A stretch of 64,000 nucleotides of DNA from Sorghum bicolor (GCF_000003195.3 NC_012873.2:67155615-67219614); one strand, 5' to 3'. Numbered from the stretch's first letter, positions 25,814 to 38,037 are shown. Notes: generated by a model not told the origin, from the letters alone. Translations and numbers: made by a program.

Positions 25814-26146
25814 ATGGCAGGAGCTCAATGCGCCACAGGACCGCGCGCCACGACGACGCCGCTGCTCCTCGTCCTCTTCCTCTGCGTCGTCCTCGTGCTG
25901 CTCGCGCCAGCGGCTGGGCACGGGGACGACGACGAGACGGAGGAGTTCCCCGTCGCGTCTTCGTCTTCTTCGTGGCCCTCCGCAGGGCGCCGCGCCCTCC
26001 CGCGGCCGGCCGCGGCGAGGTCGTCGTCGTCGTCGTCGTGGCGCCCCCGGCCCCGGCCGCGCGGGAGGTGGAACTACGCGGGTCAGGGGCTCCAGGACAG
26101 CAAGCACGAGGTCCCCAGTGGGCCCAACCCGGACTCCAATCGGTAG
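25814..26146 (+). CDS. CLE prepropeptide with a TDIF-like C-terminus
   Basis: A 110-aa single-exon secreted-peptide precursor. A hydrophobic signal segment lies at about residues 14-34 (TTPLLLVLFLCVVLVLLAPA), followed by an acidic stretch, a long Ser/Arg/Pro-rich variable region, and a C-terminal CLE motif HEVPSGPNPDSN at residues 98-109 followed by a final Arg. TDIF, made from Arabidopsis CLE41 and CLE44, is HEVPSGPNPISN. Here 11 of 12 positions match, and position 10 is Asp instead of Ile. TDIF is sensed by the PXY/TDR receptor kinase and keeps vascular stem cells dividing, so a vascular signalling role is a reasonable inference. The ATG at 25814 is chosen because it puts the signal peptide at the N-terminus. 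An upstream in-frame ATG at 25682 would bury it. No TATA box is obvious. Confidence 0.9.
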   Translation: MAGAQCATGPRATTTPLLLVLFLCVVLVLLAPAAGHGDDDETEEFPVASSSSSWPSAGRRALPRPAAARSSSSSSWRPRPRPRGRWNYAGQGLQDSKHEVPSGPNPDSNR

Positions 26147-26370
26147 GCAGAGAGGCCAGCCCACAGGTGCGTAGATCCGGCCGTGAACCCGCCGCCGCCG
26201 TTGGTGTTCGTTCCGGCGAACGGTGACTGTGCAAGTCCAAGCTCCCTCCATGTACCCCCTGCTCTGGAGCTTTGCTCCGTCATGGAGGCCGCTCTAGCTA
26301 GGTGCTAGGCCTAGGCGTCGTGTCGATCGCTCCTCCATGCTTGGAGCCAGTAGTGCTTCGTTTGCTTGTA

Positions 26371-26395
26371 TCTTCTTCTTCTTCTTCTTCTTCTT
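26371..26395. repeat. (TCT)n microsatellite 3' of the CLE gene
   Basis: Eight TCT/CTT units in the likely 3' transcribed region. Confidence 0.85.
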
Positions 26396-28544
26396 GATAA
26401 GAGAATGAATGGAATGGAATGGATGTACAAAAATATGAGCATCATCATCATCATCTTCGAACTCATGCATTTGCAAACTTCCGTTGCTGAGCTGCTCTTC
26501 TCAAATCTCGTACAAATCGATGGTTGATGATCTCAAATCAGGAGCAGATTTTGCAAGCGGTGGCCGGTGGTATTGTGCTGAGCTCGTCTCGTACTGCTAA
26601 CAATAATTCTGGCTTTTGGACCAGCCAGTCACAGACACCCTAGACTCCTGCTAGCTTGTAACAATGTGCAGTGCAGTGATCAATGATATGATACCACGCC
26701 ACACCACACCACACCACACCAGGCGTCTCGTGTCTGCTTCTGCTTGGTCGCGCATCACCTGACCTTTGCCGGGTAACGGGGTCCCCTGGCCGGCTGGCCC
26801 TGGCCCTGCATGCAGATGCAGCTCCGTGCCGTGCATGACACTGGCAAAACTGCATGAGCATGGCCGACCGGCAGGTGAGGTCGCGAGTCGCAACTGACTT
26901 GACTGGCGCCGTGACTGTACGCGCCTGTCGGCTACTACTACAGAGAATTCGATGCTCATGTACTCCTACAGTGTACTCATACATTGCATCCGTTAGACGT
27001 GCCATTGCATCCATGGCCGTCAGTCAGAGCTTCACGTCCGGACAGAGCTGTGCGTGTTCATATGTCCATCCATCGGTGACCGGTGGATTGGATCCATCAC
27101 AGGATCCATGGATGCCATTTCTGAAGAAGCTCACCACCTCGTCAAACGCAGAAAAAAGTTGACGCTGCGTGCTCTGCTTTGTTTGTCGAATGAGGTCGAT
27201 TGCCCTCGCAAAGGCAAAGGCAAAGCTCAGTGCCGTTAAGCTGCCCTGCCTGCGTGCGTGCAATCCGGGCGGCGAAGAGTATGCAGCAGGATTTCGATGG
27301 ATTTGGCGAGGCAAATGCATAGTGACACACGGGGGAAGCACAGCATCACTATCAGCCTGTCTGCTGTGTCTGTGCGTCTCTTGAGAGTTTTCACTTTTCA
27401 GCCTCGGCCCAGCCCCATCACCAACCACTAGCCCGTGTCGTGAGGGCCATGACCTACCCCGCCGTACGTGCTCCCCGTTCGGCCTGTGGGCTTTCGGAAT
27501 GGGCCAACAGGACTGGAAAAGCATTTCGGGAGTGTTTGGGCCCAAGTTGGAAACGGAAACCCGACTCGGGTAACCTTTTTGTTTCTTTCGTCCGCTCCGC
27601 GTCGCCTGTCAGAATCTGATGGATGTGGTGCAGTGCAGGGTTCTACTCGAGGGACTCAGTTTGTACGAAAAATTAAAATAGTGTCAACGAGTATGACTCT
27701 AAATACTGTTAAAACATAAATCTAGGTATATACTTTTTGATACGATAATTTGGTCAATCAAACTTGACTGAAATCTATTGTAGAATCTATTGTATATATA
27801 GGTAGTATCTGTCCAGGCACCGACAAGGAACGCATCTACCATCGCATGATTCGAGCCTAATGACTACGTAAACTTATACTACTGGTTGTACCTTGCGATA
27901 TTAATGTATACTAGTGATCTACACTCGGAAGTTGAGATCAATGTACTGTTCCGGCCGTCTCAAAAGCTTCGAACTAATTAATGAATCTTACTAGGCTCAC
28001 ATGGCCAGTGTTTAGAGTGTACTGTGTGCCGTCTCTTAAAGTTTTCAGCTAATCCCATCCGCAGGACTCGCTAAACCAGTACCAGTACCAGTACCAGCTG
28101 TTTTATTTGTTGCTCCAATACCACGTGTCCTGGTCCTGCAGTCCTGGCGAAAAGTTATTTTTTAAAAAAAAAATTACACGGTCATCCTGGTGAGAAGCTA
28201 GTCTGCCACGGGGCTCGATGCAGTCGCTCCTAAACTAGTCGCTAGCGCCCCAAGCGGGTACTTGCACGCATGTGGGGCTGGGGGAGATAATCTTGGCTTG
28301 GCTTCATCCCTGGCGCGACAGTTAATTAATTACTTATTACCCTGGAATAGCCCTAGTTGATCTGATCTAAACAGGATGCTCAGATCACACCTGAAATTGT
28401 GTGTTTCTTGAATGCACAAGTCAGATTCACATTCATGTATAAAACTAAGTCGTTTGCGTTTTTATTTAGACTCACCTCACTCACCGCCGTAATTTTGTGT
28501 ACTAGATGACCACACTACATGCCGTTATTAGTTATATCACGTTA

Positions 28545-28767
28545 GGCCTTGTTTAGTTCTAGAAATTTTTTTTGGGGGGTTGATACTGTAGTACTTTTGT
28601 TTTTATTTAATAATTATTGTCTAATAATAAACGAATAGGTTTAAAAAATTTATCTTGTAATTTATAGATAGATTGTATAATTTGTTTTTGTTTTTAATTA
28701 TATTTAATATTTTATATATGTATCGTAAAAATTGATGTGACGAACAATCTTTAAAAAAATTGGTCTT
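28545..28767. mobile_element. Tourist-like MITE (left of an adjacent pair)
   Basis: It starts GGCCTTGTTTAGTTCTAG just after TTA. The interior carries AATAATAAACGAATAGGTTTAAAA and TATTTAATATTTTATATATG. The right end is poor and runs directly into the next copy. Confidence 0.65.
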
Positions 28768-28768
28768 T

Positions 28769-28982
28769 AGGCCTTGTTTAGTTCCAAAAAAAAAATTACA
28801 AAAGCTTTCAGATTTCCCGTCACATCGAATCTTTAAACGCATGCATGGGGTATTAAATATAAACGAAAATAAAACTAATTGTACAGTTTGATCGGAATTG
28901 ACGAGATGAATCTTTTAAGCCTAGTTAGTCCATGATTAGATAATATTTATTAAATACAAACAAAATATGCTACGGTGTTGAT
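28769..28982. mobile_element. Tourist-like MITE, 3' truncated
   Basis: It starts GGCCTTGTTTAGTTCC and follows the family consensus through TTAGATAATATTTATTAAATAC. It then breaks off at CTACGGTGTTGATCC without a right terminal repeat. Confidence 0.8.
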
Positions 28983-29415
28983 CCTAGGGTTTAAGGTGAA
29001 GTCGGAAAGAACGTTTGACGTGGAACAGTGCAGCCACCCCTTCCCATCGGCAGACGACAGCTCGTGCCCGCCCACTGTTCTGCGCCCGCGACACACAGTG
29101 ACCAGTGACCACAATCCATACTATTATGGCCTGCCGATGGACGGGACGATGGATACATGCAGCACATGCACGTCGCTCGGTTTCAGGCTAGGTGCGTCGC
29201 TAACGATACGATCCGTCGACGACGATGCCGCGGGAGGGAGTTGGGATCCGAAAGTTCCAACTGCTCCTCCGAGTCCGAGCCAGGGTCAGGGACGTCCGCC
29301 CCGTCCATATCGCTTGCAGATCCGCGTGGCCCGGAGAATGGAACGGACCGTCGGTTTCAGTCGAGCTTGGCAGCCGAGATTTCGGAGGGAAAACAACTAC
29401 TATGTGCCAAAATAA
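28975..29415 (+). other. Uncharacterised 146-codon open frame, probably not a gene
   Basis: An uninterrupted frame in a GC-rich patch that begins exactly where a MITE copy is truncated. There is no signal peptide, membrane segment or known motif. Two shorter frames overlap it. It may be chance or a captured fragment. Confidence 0.2.
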
Positions 29416-29952
29416 CAGAACAGTTTTAATTAAATATATATTAATATTTATGATATATATAATTAGTACTATCGAAAATATATTTGAATCTAATTTTTTA
29501 ATAAATTTATTTGGATATATAAATGTTACACATATTTTTGATAAATATAATTAAACTTGTGATATAAAAACTTTAAATAATATTTTGGGATGAAGGAAGT
29601 AGTCTGGCGCCGCAAGAAAAGTTTGTGTCGTCCTCTCTCCTCTGGTTGCTTCTAAAGTGACACACACATGCATGGCGAGGTGCCTGCGTTGTCAACGTCT
29701 TCATGCGATCGTCTTATCCTATCTTGCCTCATCCAAATCCAAAATCCAAAAAGAGAAAAAAAAAAAACAACAACAAATGAAAATAGAAAAAAAAAAAAAG
29801 GAACTTGATGGGTTTATCTGTTTTGATTGATTTGATAATAATAAGTCATAAGAGGACCGGAGAGTTGACGATGACTAGCTCCGTATATACCAAGATGTTT
29901 TTTTTTCCTGTCTGTGTCCTGTCCTACCCTGCACAGCATGCATGACCTATTC

Positions 29953-30038
29953 GCTTTTTGAGTGACTAAATTTGTAAAAAAATATTACACATCTTGCTTT
30001 TTGAGTGACTAAATTTGTAAAAAAAATATTAGTATTTG
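29953..30038. repeat. Tandem duplication, 43-bp unit, two copies
   Basis: The text GCTTTTTGAGTGACTAAATT followed by a short A run and ATATTA occurs twice in a row with one or two changes. Confidence 0.9.
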
Positions 30039-30570
30039 CATCTCCTAATATCTCTATTACGGAAATACATTTCACTATTATATATGTATAATAACTGTTA
30101 GTATAGTTTTATGTGTATTTGGTTTAATTTTGAAAAGTTTGATTCTTCAAAAATGTGAAATGTGTAGCTATTTTGAGATCCGGAGCAGTGAACATAGTCA
30201 TCCTCGTTGCTGTCTCACATCGATCTGTAGCTGCTAATACATGCATCCCTTTGAGATTAGATATATGGTGATGAGATGTGCGCCCACACACGAATAACAT
30301 GCATGGATCTTCTACATCTCGATATTTCTCTAATTTCCTTCTCCGTCTTACATACGTGTTACAAGCCACCTTTAGAATCAGAAATGACAGCATCTTTTCT
30401 TTCCTCTAGAGAGCTAGGAACCTAATTCCCTTCACGCATCGTTGTATCTTGCTCTCGTGCTATTTGTATATCCTCAATAGTGACACTAAAGAAACAGGCC
30501 ACATGCATGGTTATAATAAACACACTATTTAGATGTCTTTCTCGCGAAACAAACTCCACAATCACATATC

Positions 30571-30800
30571 CTCCGTCTCTAAATAAATCAATTTTTAAAG
30601 TTGTTCAAAGGCAACCTTTTTAAAGTTTGACCGAATTTAAAGAAAAGAATAACAAGATTTATAATACCAAATTAGTATTATTAGCTACATCATAAACTAA
30701 GTTTTTATAATGTGCTTATTTGGTGTCACAGCCATTTATAATTATTCTATAAATTCAACGAAACATAAAAGGATAGTCTGAAGTAATTGAGTGGTAGTAC
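30571..30800. mobile_element. Degenerate Stowaway-like MITE
   Basis: The left end is TCCTCCGTCTCTAAATAA. The inner motifs AAAGTTTGACCGAATTTA and TTATTTGGTGTCA are typical of the Stowaway copies here. The right end is worn. Confidence 0.55.
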
Positions 30801-30989
30801 TTGTACTAAAATGGAGCAGCAGTAGGGGTGGAAAGAAAGCGAGGGACCACCAAACCATGCTAGACCTAATAATATGCACATGGGCAATCCAATTTGATTC
30901 GTCCAAGAAAACTAACCCAACTCAACCTGACTAGTATATTATTGGGCAAGCTTAATTGAGGTTTTTGATTCATAACTTGACCTAACATA

Positions 30990-31225
30990 GACCTTGTTTA
31001 GATGCATCCAAAAACCCAAAACTTTACAAGATTTCCCATTACATCGAATCTTGCGGTAGAAACATTAAATGTAGATAAAAAAGATAACTAATTACACAAT
31101 TTATCTGTAAATCACGAGACGAATCTTTTAAGCCTAATTACTCCATAATTAGATAATGCTTGTCAAATAAAAACGAAAGTGCTACAGTGTCAAAATTCAA
31201 AAAGTTTTTGAATCTAAATAAGGCC
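30990..31225. mobile_element. Tourist-like MITE
   Basis: Its ends are GACCTTGTTTAGATGCATCC and GAATCTAAATAAGGCC, with an ATA triplet on both sides. The interior has CACGAGACGAATCTTTTAAG and GCTACAGTGTCAAAATTC. Confidence 0.85.
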
Positions 31226-33353
31226 ATAATAAGAAAGCTTAAGAAATAACTCGGTCCGACCTAACCCGTCATGTTCGTCAGATTACCATGGGTGAAAATT
31301 TTTGAACCAACATTTTTTTTTGGTCTGTCACCAAGCCGACCTTTGGGACCAAGCTGGGCTTAAGGCCTGGGTTGCTGGGTTGCTTAATCCGGCCAGCAGT
31401 CTGCTAGCTGATTCAGGGTAGGGCGGAGGGCCCATGCTTTTTTGTTGATCATCTTTAGAGCCCACCCATTGTACTAAACATTGCTTTCTCAGTTTCTCTA
31501 ATATAGAAAAAAAATAGGTCTTGACCGACTCGACCCAACATTTGATCATGTATAAAATCTGCCAACATATGCTAGCTAGCCTAGTTATTCGTATCTGGCC
31601 TGGACTGGACCATGGCCAAGGAAGATGGACGAATCGATGCCAGTATCTACACATGCCGCAGTGCAGGTCACTTGGTGCGGCCTATATCTAATCGAACATG
31701 TTTAATCGTGAAATTTTTTTAGATTTTCGTTACTGTATCACTTTCGTTTATATTTAGCTAATATTGTTTAAATATATACTAATTAGGCTAAAAAAATTCA
31801 TTTCACGATTTAAACAGTATAATTATTTTTTTTTTTCATTTGACGCACTAGCTAGTTGGGTCTGGCTATTTCTCTTGATTTTTGGGGGCTTGGTCGAGTC
31901 ATGACTCAAAAAATCATGCCTCAGACTTGACTTGGCACATCGGTATAGGATTTTTTTGTCGGAATGGGTCCTGTCAAGTGACCCATGCAAGGTTTTTGTT
32001 TAGGTATTGTAAAAATTTCAGCCGCCACCAAATATTGAATTTTGTAAAATTCGGTGGAAATTTTGTCAATTTTTTTTAAAAGACTAGCACATAAAGTATG
32101 TTTTATTTTTTAAAAAAAATAGATCTAAACAAATATCAGTATAATTTATGACTAAACATCTATTGAATATAAAAATATGCAACTTAAATAGAAAATATTA
32201 GTCTAAAGTAATGTAACACATGTATTAGTATATGACGACATTTTGGATTTTTCTTTAGGCAACCACCAAAATTCGCAGAAATTTTTAACCCTGGACCCAC
32301 GTTTAGGTCAGTCCGAAAACACATTGAAAGTGAGGTGCACAGGAAAAAGTAAGAGTAGACAAATAAAACCGTCTCTTCAATTTTTGACAATTTAACCTAG
32401 CTAGTATACAGTGATATCTATACGTAACAAAATTAAAACAGTTTATTAAATATTTTTAAAATAAACTACTATTTAGATTTGATCGACTTTATAAAATGGT
32501 ATAGCAACATTTTCAACAACAAATAAATACGTATATCATAAAAAATATTTAAATATGGATCTATCAAAACTAACCTAGGTACAATTTAGAGAAAAATTAT
32601 TTTTTAGATATTTGTGTAATTTAGAGTGCTTGTAATGTTTTCATGTACCTAACTATTACTATTTAATATAATTCTTCTTTTATCGCCAAAAAAATATTGT
32701 TGCATTGTTACGTAAACTTAATCAAATTGAAATATAGGTTTTCTTGGCATAAAAGAACCTTCACAATTTCTAATGGTGGGAAGTGTATGGAGATAGACCA
32801 GAGCATTTCAAGCTCTGCTCGTAGGGCTGGCTCGAGGTCTCGACTAAATAAACCGAGCTTTTTTCAGTCGGGTCGCTTTGTAAGCATCTTCAAGAGCTTG
32901 GCTAAAATGAGTAGCTAAATTTTAATATTTATCATTTTGTAAAATACATAATTTTTTAAAAGAGAAGAAGTTTACAACAACCTTGCTAGATAATTTCTTA
33001 AAATAGTGCCAGTGGTTGGCTATATATGGCCAACGAAAATTAAGGAATAGCAAACTTTCTATTTTACAAAAACAAATAACACATCTGTTGGAGCCTATTT
33101 TTCTACTATAAAAATTCTAAAAGGCCTCCATAATAAAAATAGCAAAGCTGTTGGAGTTGCTCTAATATGGCCAGTCTAACTCGATATTGTTACGCTGCCT
33201 TCACAGCGAACTCTGGTTTCTTTCCTCCTGATTTCACATTTGGAGGGGCGTGTTCACAACTGATCACACCATTTAGAGTGATAATACACATCTGCTAAGA
33301 CCGGCGTGCGGCGCTACTACGGCTATCACCAAACCACGATGTGAAGGCACATA

Positions 33354-33553
33354 CTCCCTCAGTCCCAAAAAGAATAATATTTTTTATTTTCAGACGTGTT
33401 TAACCGTTCGTTTTATTTAAAAATTTTATATAAATTTTAAAATAAATTAATTATAGATAAAATATCTTTAATAATAAAATAAATTTTAATAAAATATATA
33501 ATATTTATATAAAAATTTTGAATAAAACGAATGGTCAAATAAGATATCGGTGA
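33354..33553. mobile_element. Stowaway-like MITE, right end worn
   Basis: It starts CTCCCTCAGTCCCAAAAAGA after TA. It contains GTTTAACCGTTCGTTTTATT and the inverted AATAAAACGAATGGTCAAAT near the right end. Confidence 0.7.
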
Positions 33554-34526
33554 GTACATTGCGATGGCCTTCACTTCAAACTTTGCTTCTTTTTATTTTT
33601 TTAAAAATTTTAATGCAGTTGTCGTTATCCTTTCCAGCATTGCAATTGGCCAATTTGGCTATGGCGTGGCAGGGATACAGGGGTTTGCCTGTCAACTAGC
33701 TAGACACCCCCAATGGGAAGGCTTCTGATGGTTCTTTTATTGCCGAGCTTATTAAACAAAACAATCCCGTATTTTAGTGGAGCTTGAACAAAATAAAAAT
33801 CTACGTGCGTTAGACATGCTCTAAAGTATCCATCCATCTCCTTCCCGCGCAGGTTATAACTAATCATCATCTATCCATAATAAAACTATCCGGATCCGTC
33901 TGCTTTGCATTGCCTGCTAACTACCAACCGGCTGCCACATGGCTTGTTAATAGACTAATGATACTAGTTACATCTAGGATGAATGCTTGTCACATTAATT
34001 TAATTCAGACGTACAAACACAATACTCGTATTGCTTAAACTATTTTTGAGTGGAAAACAAGAAGCAACCACTTGAGCGAGCTATGAGTACATCACATGCT
34101 CGGATTAGTTGCTGTGTTTTATATTTCACGTAGGAAATTAGAGCGCAATGATAAAACCGTGAATGAAAAGGTAAGACTTTTTTTTGTTATATATATATAT
34201 ATTAGAAAAATATATCCTGCACTTCTAACTTTTTAAATAAAAGATACCACTAAATTCATTGTGATAAACTATTGAAACTGGTCTAATATTACTAATTCAT
34301 TATACGTATAGTACAAGTGGTTATGAGATTTCCTATTCTCAAAGGGTTCTACGATGAGAAGGATTGTGCCTTGGGGCTAGTATCACTGAATTCCCATGTT
34401 ACCCTTTTTTTAGTGCATGAGCTATGTGCATATTTTTATAAGAGATTAAACTAGCAAAAGAATACTCGTTGCTGGCAGCAAAATGGACCTAGTCAATACT
34501 CACCGGGACACCGGGTTAAGAATTAA

Positions 34527-34757
34527 GGTCTTGTTTAGATCCAAAATGTTTTTGGATTTTGACACTGTATCACTTTATTTGACAAACATTGTCCAATCAT
34601 AAAGTAACTATATTTAAAAGATTCGTATCGTGATTTACAGATAAACTGTGCAATTAATTTTTTATCTATATTTAATGTTTTACGCAAGTGCCGTAAGATT
34701 CGATGTGACGAGGAATCTTATAACGTTTTGGATTTTTTGGTGCATCTAAACAAGGCC
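34527..34757. mobile_element. Tourist-like MITE with perfect TAA target duplication
   Basis: The ends GGTCTTGTTTAGATCC and GCATCTAAACAAGGCC are flanked by TAA on both sides. It is complete, about 231 bp. This copy and those at 37738 and 47445 fix the TSD type as TAA/TTA, which is diagnostic of Tourist (PIF/Harbinger) MITEs. Confidence 0.92.
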
Positions 34758-34916
34758 TAAACTAATTTGAAATCCAACTACGTGCACTCTGCTGGTGTAA
34801 TCTTTCAGTTCTATGCCAGACAGGCATGAAATGAATTTAAGAATATTATCGCTTAACCATAGGTGCTTGTATATATTCATCCAAAGGAAATCACGATTTT
34901 TCTTAAGAAAGAAAAT

Positions 34917-35164
34917 GGCCTTGTTTAGATGCGGAAAGATTTTGGATTGCGCTACTGTAGCACTTACGTTTGTTCGTGGTAATTATTGTCCAATTATGGA
35001 CTAACTAGGATCAAAATATTCGTCTCGTGGTAAATATTGTCCAATTATGTACTAACTAGGATCAAAATATTCGTCTTGTGATTTACAGGTAAACTGTGCA
35101 ATTAGTTTTTATTTTTATCTATATTTAATGCTTCATGTGACGAAAGATTCGATTTGACAAGGCC
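34917..35164. mobile_element. Tourist-like MITE with internal tandem duplication
   Basis: It starts GGCCTTGTTTAGATGC and ends ACAAGGCC. A 51-bp segment containing ATTGTCCAATTATG and ACTAACTAGGATCAAAATAT is present twice in tandem (about 34985-35086). Confidence 0.85.
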
Positions 35165-35252
35165 TCATGGTCTCGTGGATCCCAGCGTACAGTGTTCCAA
35201 GGAGATTCAGAGATGCTGTCGGTCCCATTGTCAGCGTAGCATTTTTTGGCTT

Positions 35253-35445
35253 GCGAAAAATTTTAGGAAATCGATATTGTAGCAATTTCGTTTATATTTG
35301 ATAAATATTGTCCAATCATAGACTAACTAGGCTTAAAAGATTCGTCTCGTCAATTACGACTAAACTGTACAATTAGTTTTTATTTTCGTCTATATTTAAT
35401 ACTCAATGCATGTGTTTAAAGATTCGATGTCACGGGAAATGTGAC
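35253..35445. mobile_element. Tourist-like MITE interior without clear ends
   Basis: It carries the family interior (AAATATTGTCCAATCATAGA, GATTCGTCTCGTCAATTACG, CTATATTTAATACTC, GATTCGATGTCACGGGAAAT) but lacks the GGCCTTGTTTAG ends. Confidence 0.7.
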
Positions 35446-35649
35446 GCGAGTTGGAGTACCCGTGAGGATTTGGCGCGCCGAAAAGAGGGCCGTGCGCAGC
35501 TGCAGCAGCAGCAGTGCAGCACCATCTGCGGCCTGATTTGACGGCTCCTTTGGCTGTTTGTGTCGTAATGACGGTATACTGTACTGCAGAAAATTCATAA
35601 CGCTCGGATACGGTACGTGGGACAAGGGTAGTACACCAGCGTTTTACTA

Positions 35650-36088
35650 GATTTAAAAGTTTTTTTTTTGATTTTGATAAGGTTGCATTTTTATTTTTAT
35701 ATAATAAATATTGTTTAATTATAAAGTAATTAAATTTAAAATTTTGTCTCGCAATTTACAGCTAAGCTGTACAATTAGTTTTTGTTTTAACAAAATTTAA
35801 TGTTTTATACATGTACCGCAAGATTTAATGTGACAGAGAATCTTAAAAGGTTTTGTTTTTTATGGTCCTAAAAAATTTTGCAAAATTTTTCAGATTTCCC
35901 GTCACGTCGAATCTTGTAGCACATGTATGTATGAAGTATTAAATATAGATAAAAGAAAAAACTAATTACACAATTTAACTATAATTTACGAGACGAATCT
36001 TTTTAGGCTAATTAGTCCATAATTGGATAATATTTGTCAAATACAAACAAAAGTGTATTTTGCAAAAAAAAAAGAACTAAACAAAGCC
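35650..36088. mobile_element. Two abutting Tourist-like MITE remnants
   Basis: The left copy runs to about 35860 (AAAATTTTGTCTCGCAATTT, AATCTTAAAAGGTTTTG). The right copy starts TGGTCCTAAAAAATTTTGC and ends AGAACTAAACAAAGCC at 36088. They are in opposite orientation and share a boundary. Confidence 0.7.
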
Positions 36089-36279
36089 ATAGTTAAAAAG
36101 CAACTTTTTTTAGTAATGAAAAGCCTGAATTAAGGTAAGAAACACTGATTTTTTTACATGACTTATTTTGTTTCTAGTTTTTATATTAAACACAAAGATT
36201 TAAAGCACTTTAATTTAATCTTCACACTGCAGATATAAGCCTTGATCTCACAGCTGAAACCGTGCTAGCAAATGTTGTC

Positions 36280-36550
36280 TCCAACAGAAAACTCATTTGG
36301 GAACCCAAATCTAAAATAGGTCTCCAACACAATATCTATAGCCTTCAACAGAGTACCCATACAGAAGACCCATTTTGTGTACCAGGAGAGTCATAACCCA
36401 AATGTGGGTATCCTCTCTTCTCGAGACTCATTTGCAGAGAGTGTTGTCTTTTAGGTCTGTTTGTTGGAGAAAACTAAAAATATGTATAGAACCTTTTACC
36501 TGGAGCGCTACCCAAAAGACAAATGAGTTTTGTATTTTGGGTGACGATTG
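36280..36550. mobile_element. MITE-like repeat (CCAACAG motifs)
   Basis: This has repeated and inverted motifs GTCTCCAACAGAAAACTCAT, GTCTCCAACACAAT and GTTGGAGAAAACT. It ends in inverted order near CAAATGAGTTTTGTATTTTG, which looks like a MITE of a family other than Tourist/Stowaway. Confidence 0.4.
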
Positions 36551-36566
36551 TTGTTGAGAGTCTAGC

Positions 36567-36624
36567 AACATTCATTGGCTACAACTGCAGCCAACAACAT
36601 TCATTGGCTACAACTGCAGCCAAT
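36567..36624. repeat. Tandem duplication, 29-bp unit
   Basis: The unit CATTCATTGGCTACAACTGC plus AGCCAACAA is present twice in direct tandem, with near-perfect identity. Confidence 0.95.
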
Positions 36625-37737
36625 CTCTGCGAACTTATGTATCAATTTGAGCTTGCAAGTTTTTCCCCAAAAGAATACTCCACAGGTTCTGCTGAATATC
36701 TGATCGGAAACGCAGTCTTGTCACGACATGCGCGTGATCTTCGTGAGACTGGTGCAACCGGTGGCAGTGGCGCCATCGTCTGGTACGCACGGCACGGCAC
36801 ACCACACTGGCAGAGTGGCAGTGTATCAACCATCAAGGGTAAATTCCGCCTGCCGACACTAATAGCAAAAAAGCGCCGACGGGCGCCGGTGAGCGACCCA
36901 GGTCGCCGGCCCGAGCGATCCATTTGCGCTGGCTGGCTGGCTGGGGCATCCTCCTGCATCTGCTTGTCCGTGGCCGAGGCCGTGGAGGGCCTCGCCAGGA
37001 CCATGGTCCAGCGCCCCCGCCCCGACCCCCGCCCGGCTGCTGAGCTCCAATTTGACCAGCGACGACGACGACCAAGGCCACGGCGCCCGTCCAGCACGTT
37101 GCCGAAATTAAGGCCTGGCGGCTGGTGGCGCCCTCCCTGGCCTACTCGACCCTGACCGGCGGCCGCGTGGTCTGCTCCACCTGGGGCCGCCGCGCGCGCT
37201 CGCGCTCGCGCTCGGTGCCACCACTGCCCACGCGCACTGCAAGTGCCTGCCAGGGCCACCTCCGCCGCCTGCACCGCGCGCGGGCGCTCCACATGGCCTG
37301 TACCACACCGCCACCGTGGTCAGGCACGGCCACTGCCGTCTTTTCTCTCTCGGTCGTGCAAGGCACGCACGCCGACCCTGACCGCCGGCTCCTCGCTCTA
37401 GTGCACTCTAGTGCTCCTTGTCGGTTGGAAGCACGCACAGGCTGCGCCCGCCGTGGCCCATGGAGCGCACGAACACGCTCGCCGGCACTCGAGGGCGGCG
37501 TGTGCGGAACGCCGGAACCGATGTGCAGGAACGGAACGGAACGGAATGGACCCGAGCTAGTATACAGTGGCACAGGAGCCCGCGGGATCGGAAAGTTGAC
37601 GCGGTTGCACCACGCCCAAGCAAGCGAGCAGCCTGTCTGGCGATGCTCTGGTCTGGTCTGGCTGTGGCGAGGCCGAGACCTGGCACGGGCAGAGAGAGTG
37701 TCATTCCCCCTTTTTTTATGTGGAAATCTGCTGCTTA

Positions 37738-37993
37738 GGCCTTGTCTAGTTCCGAAAATATTTAAATTTTTTGAATTTTGGTACTTTAGCATTTTCATTT
37801 TTATTTAATAATAATATTATTATCAAATCATTGACTAATTAGGTTCAAAAGATTCATCTCGTGATTTACAAGCAAACTGTGTAATTGGTTTTAATTTTTA
37901 TCTATATTTAATGTTCTATACATGTGCCACAAGATTCGATGTGACGGAAAATCTTTAAAAGTTTTTGGTTTTTAGGGTGAACTAAACAAGTCC
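37738..37993. mobile_element. Tourist-like MITE with TTA target duplication
   Basis: The ends GGCCTTGTCTAGTTCC and GAACTAAACAAGTCC are flanked by TTA on both sides. It is complete. Confidence 0.92.
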
Positions 37994-38037
37994 TTAGTTT
38001 TGGACCACAAATTAGTGGAGGCCAACGCCAAGATTTA

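Noticed and set aside
26640..27545. Frames of 100-173 codons
   Set aside because: They are on both strands, without motif or supportable splice sites.
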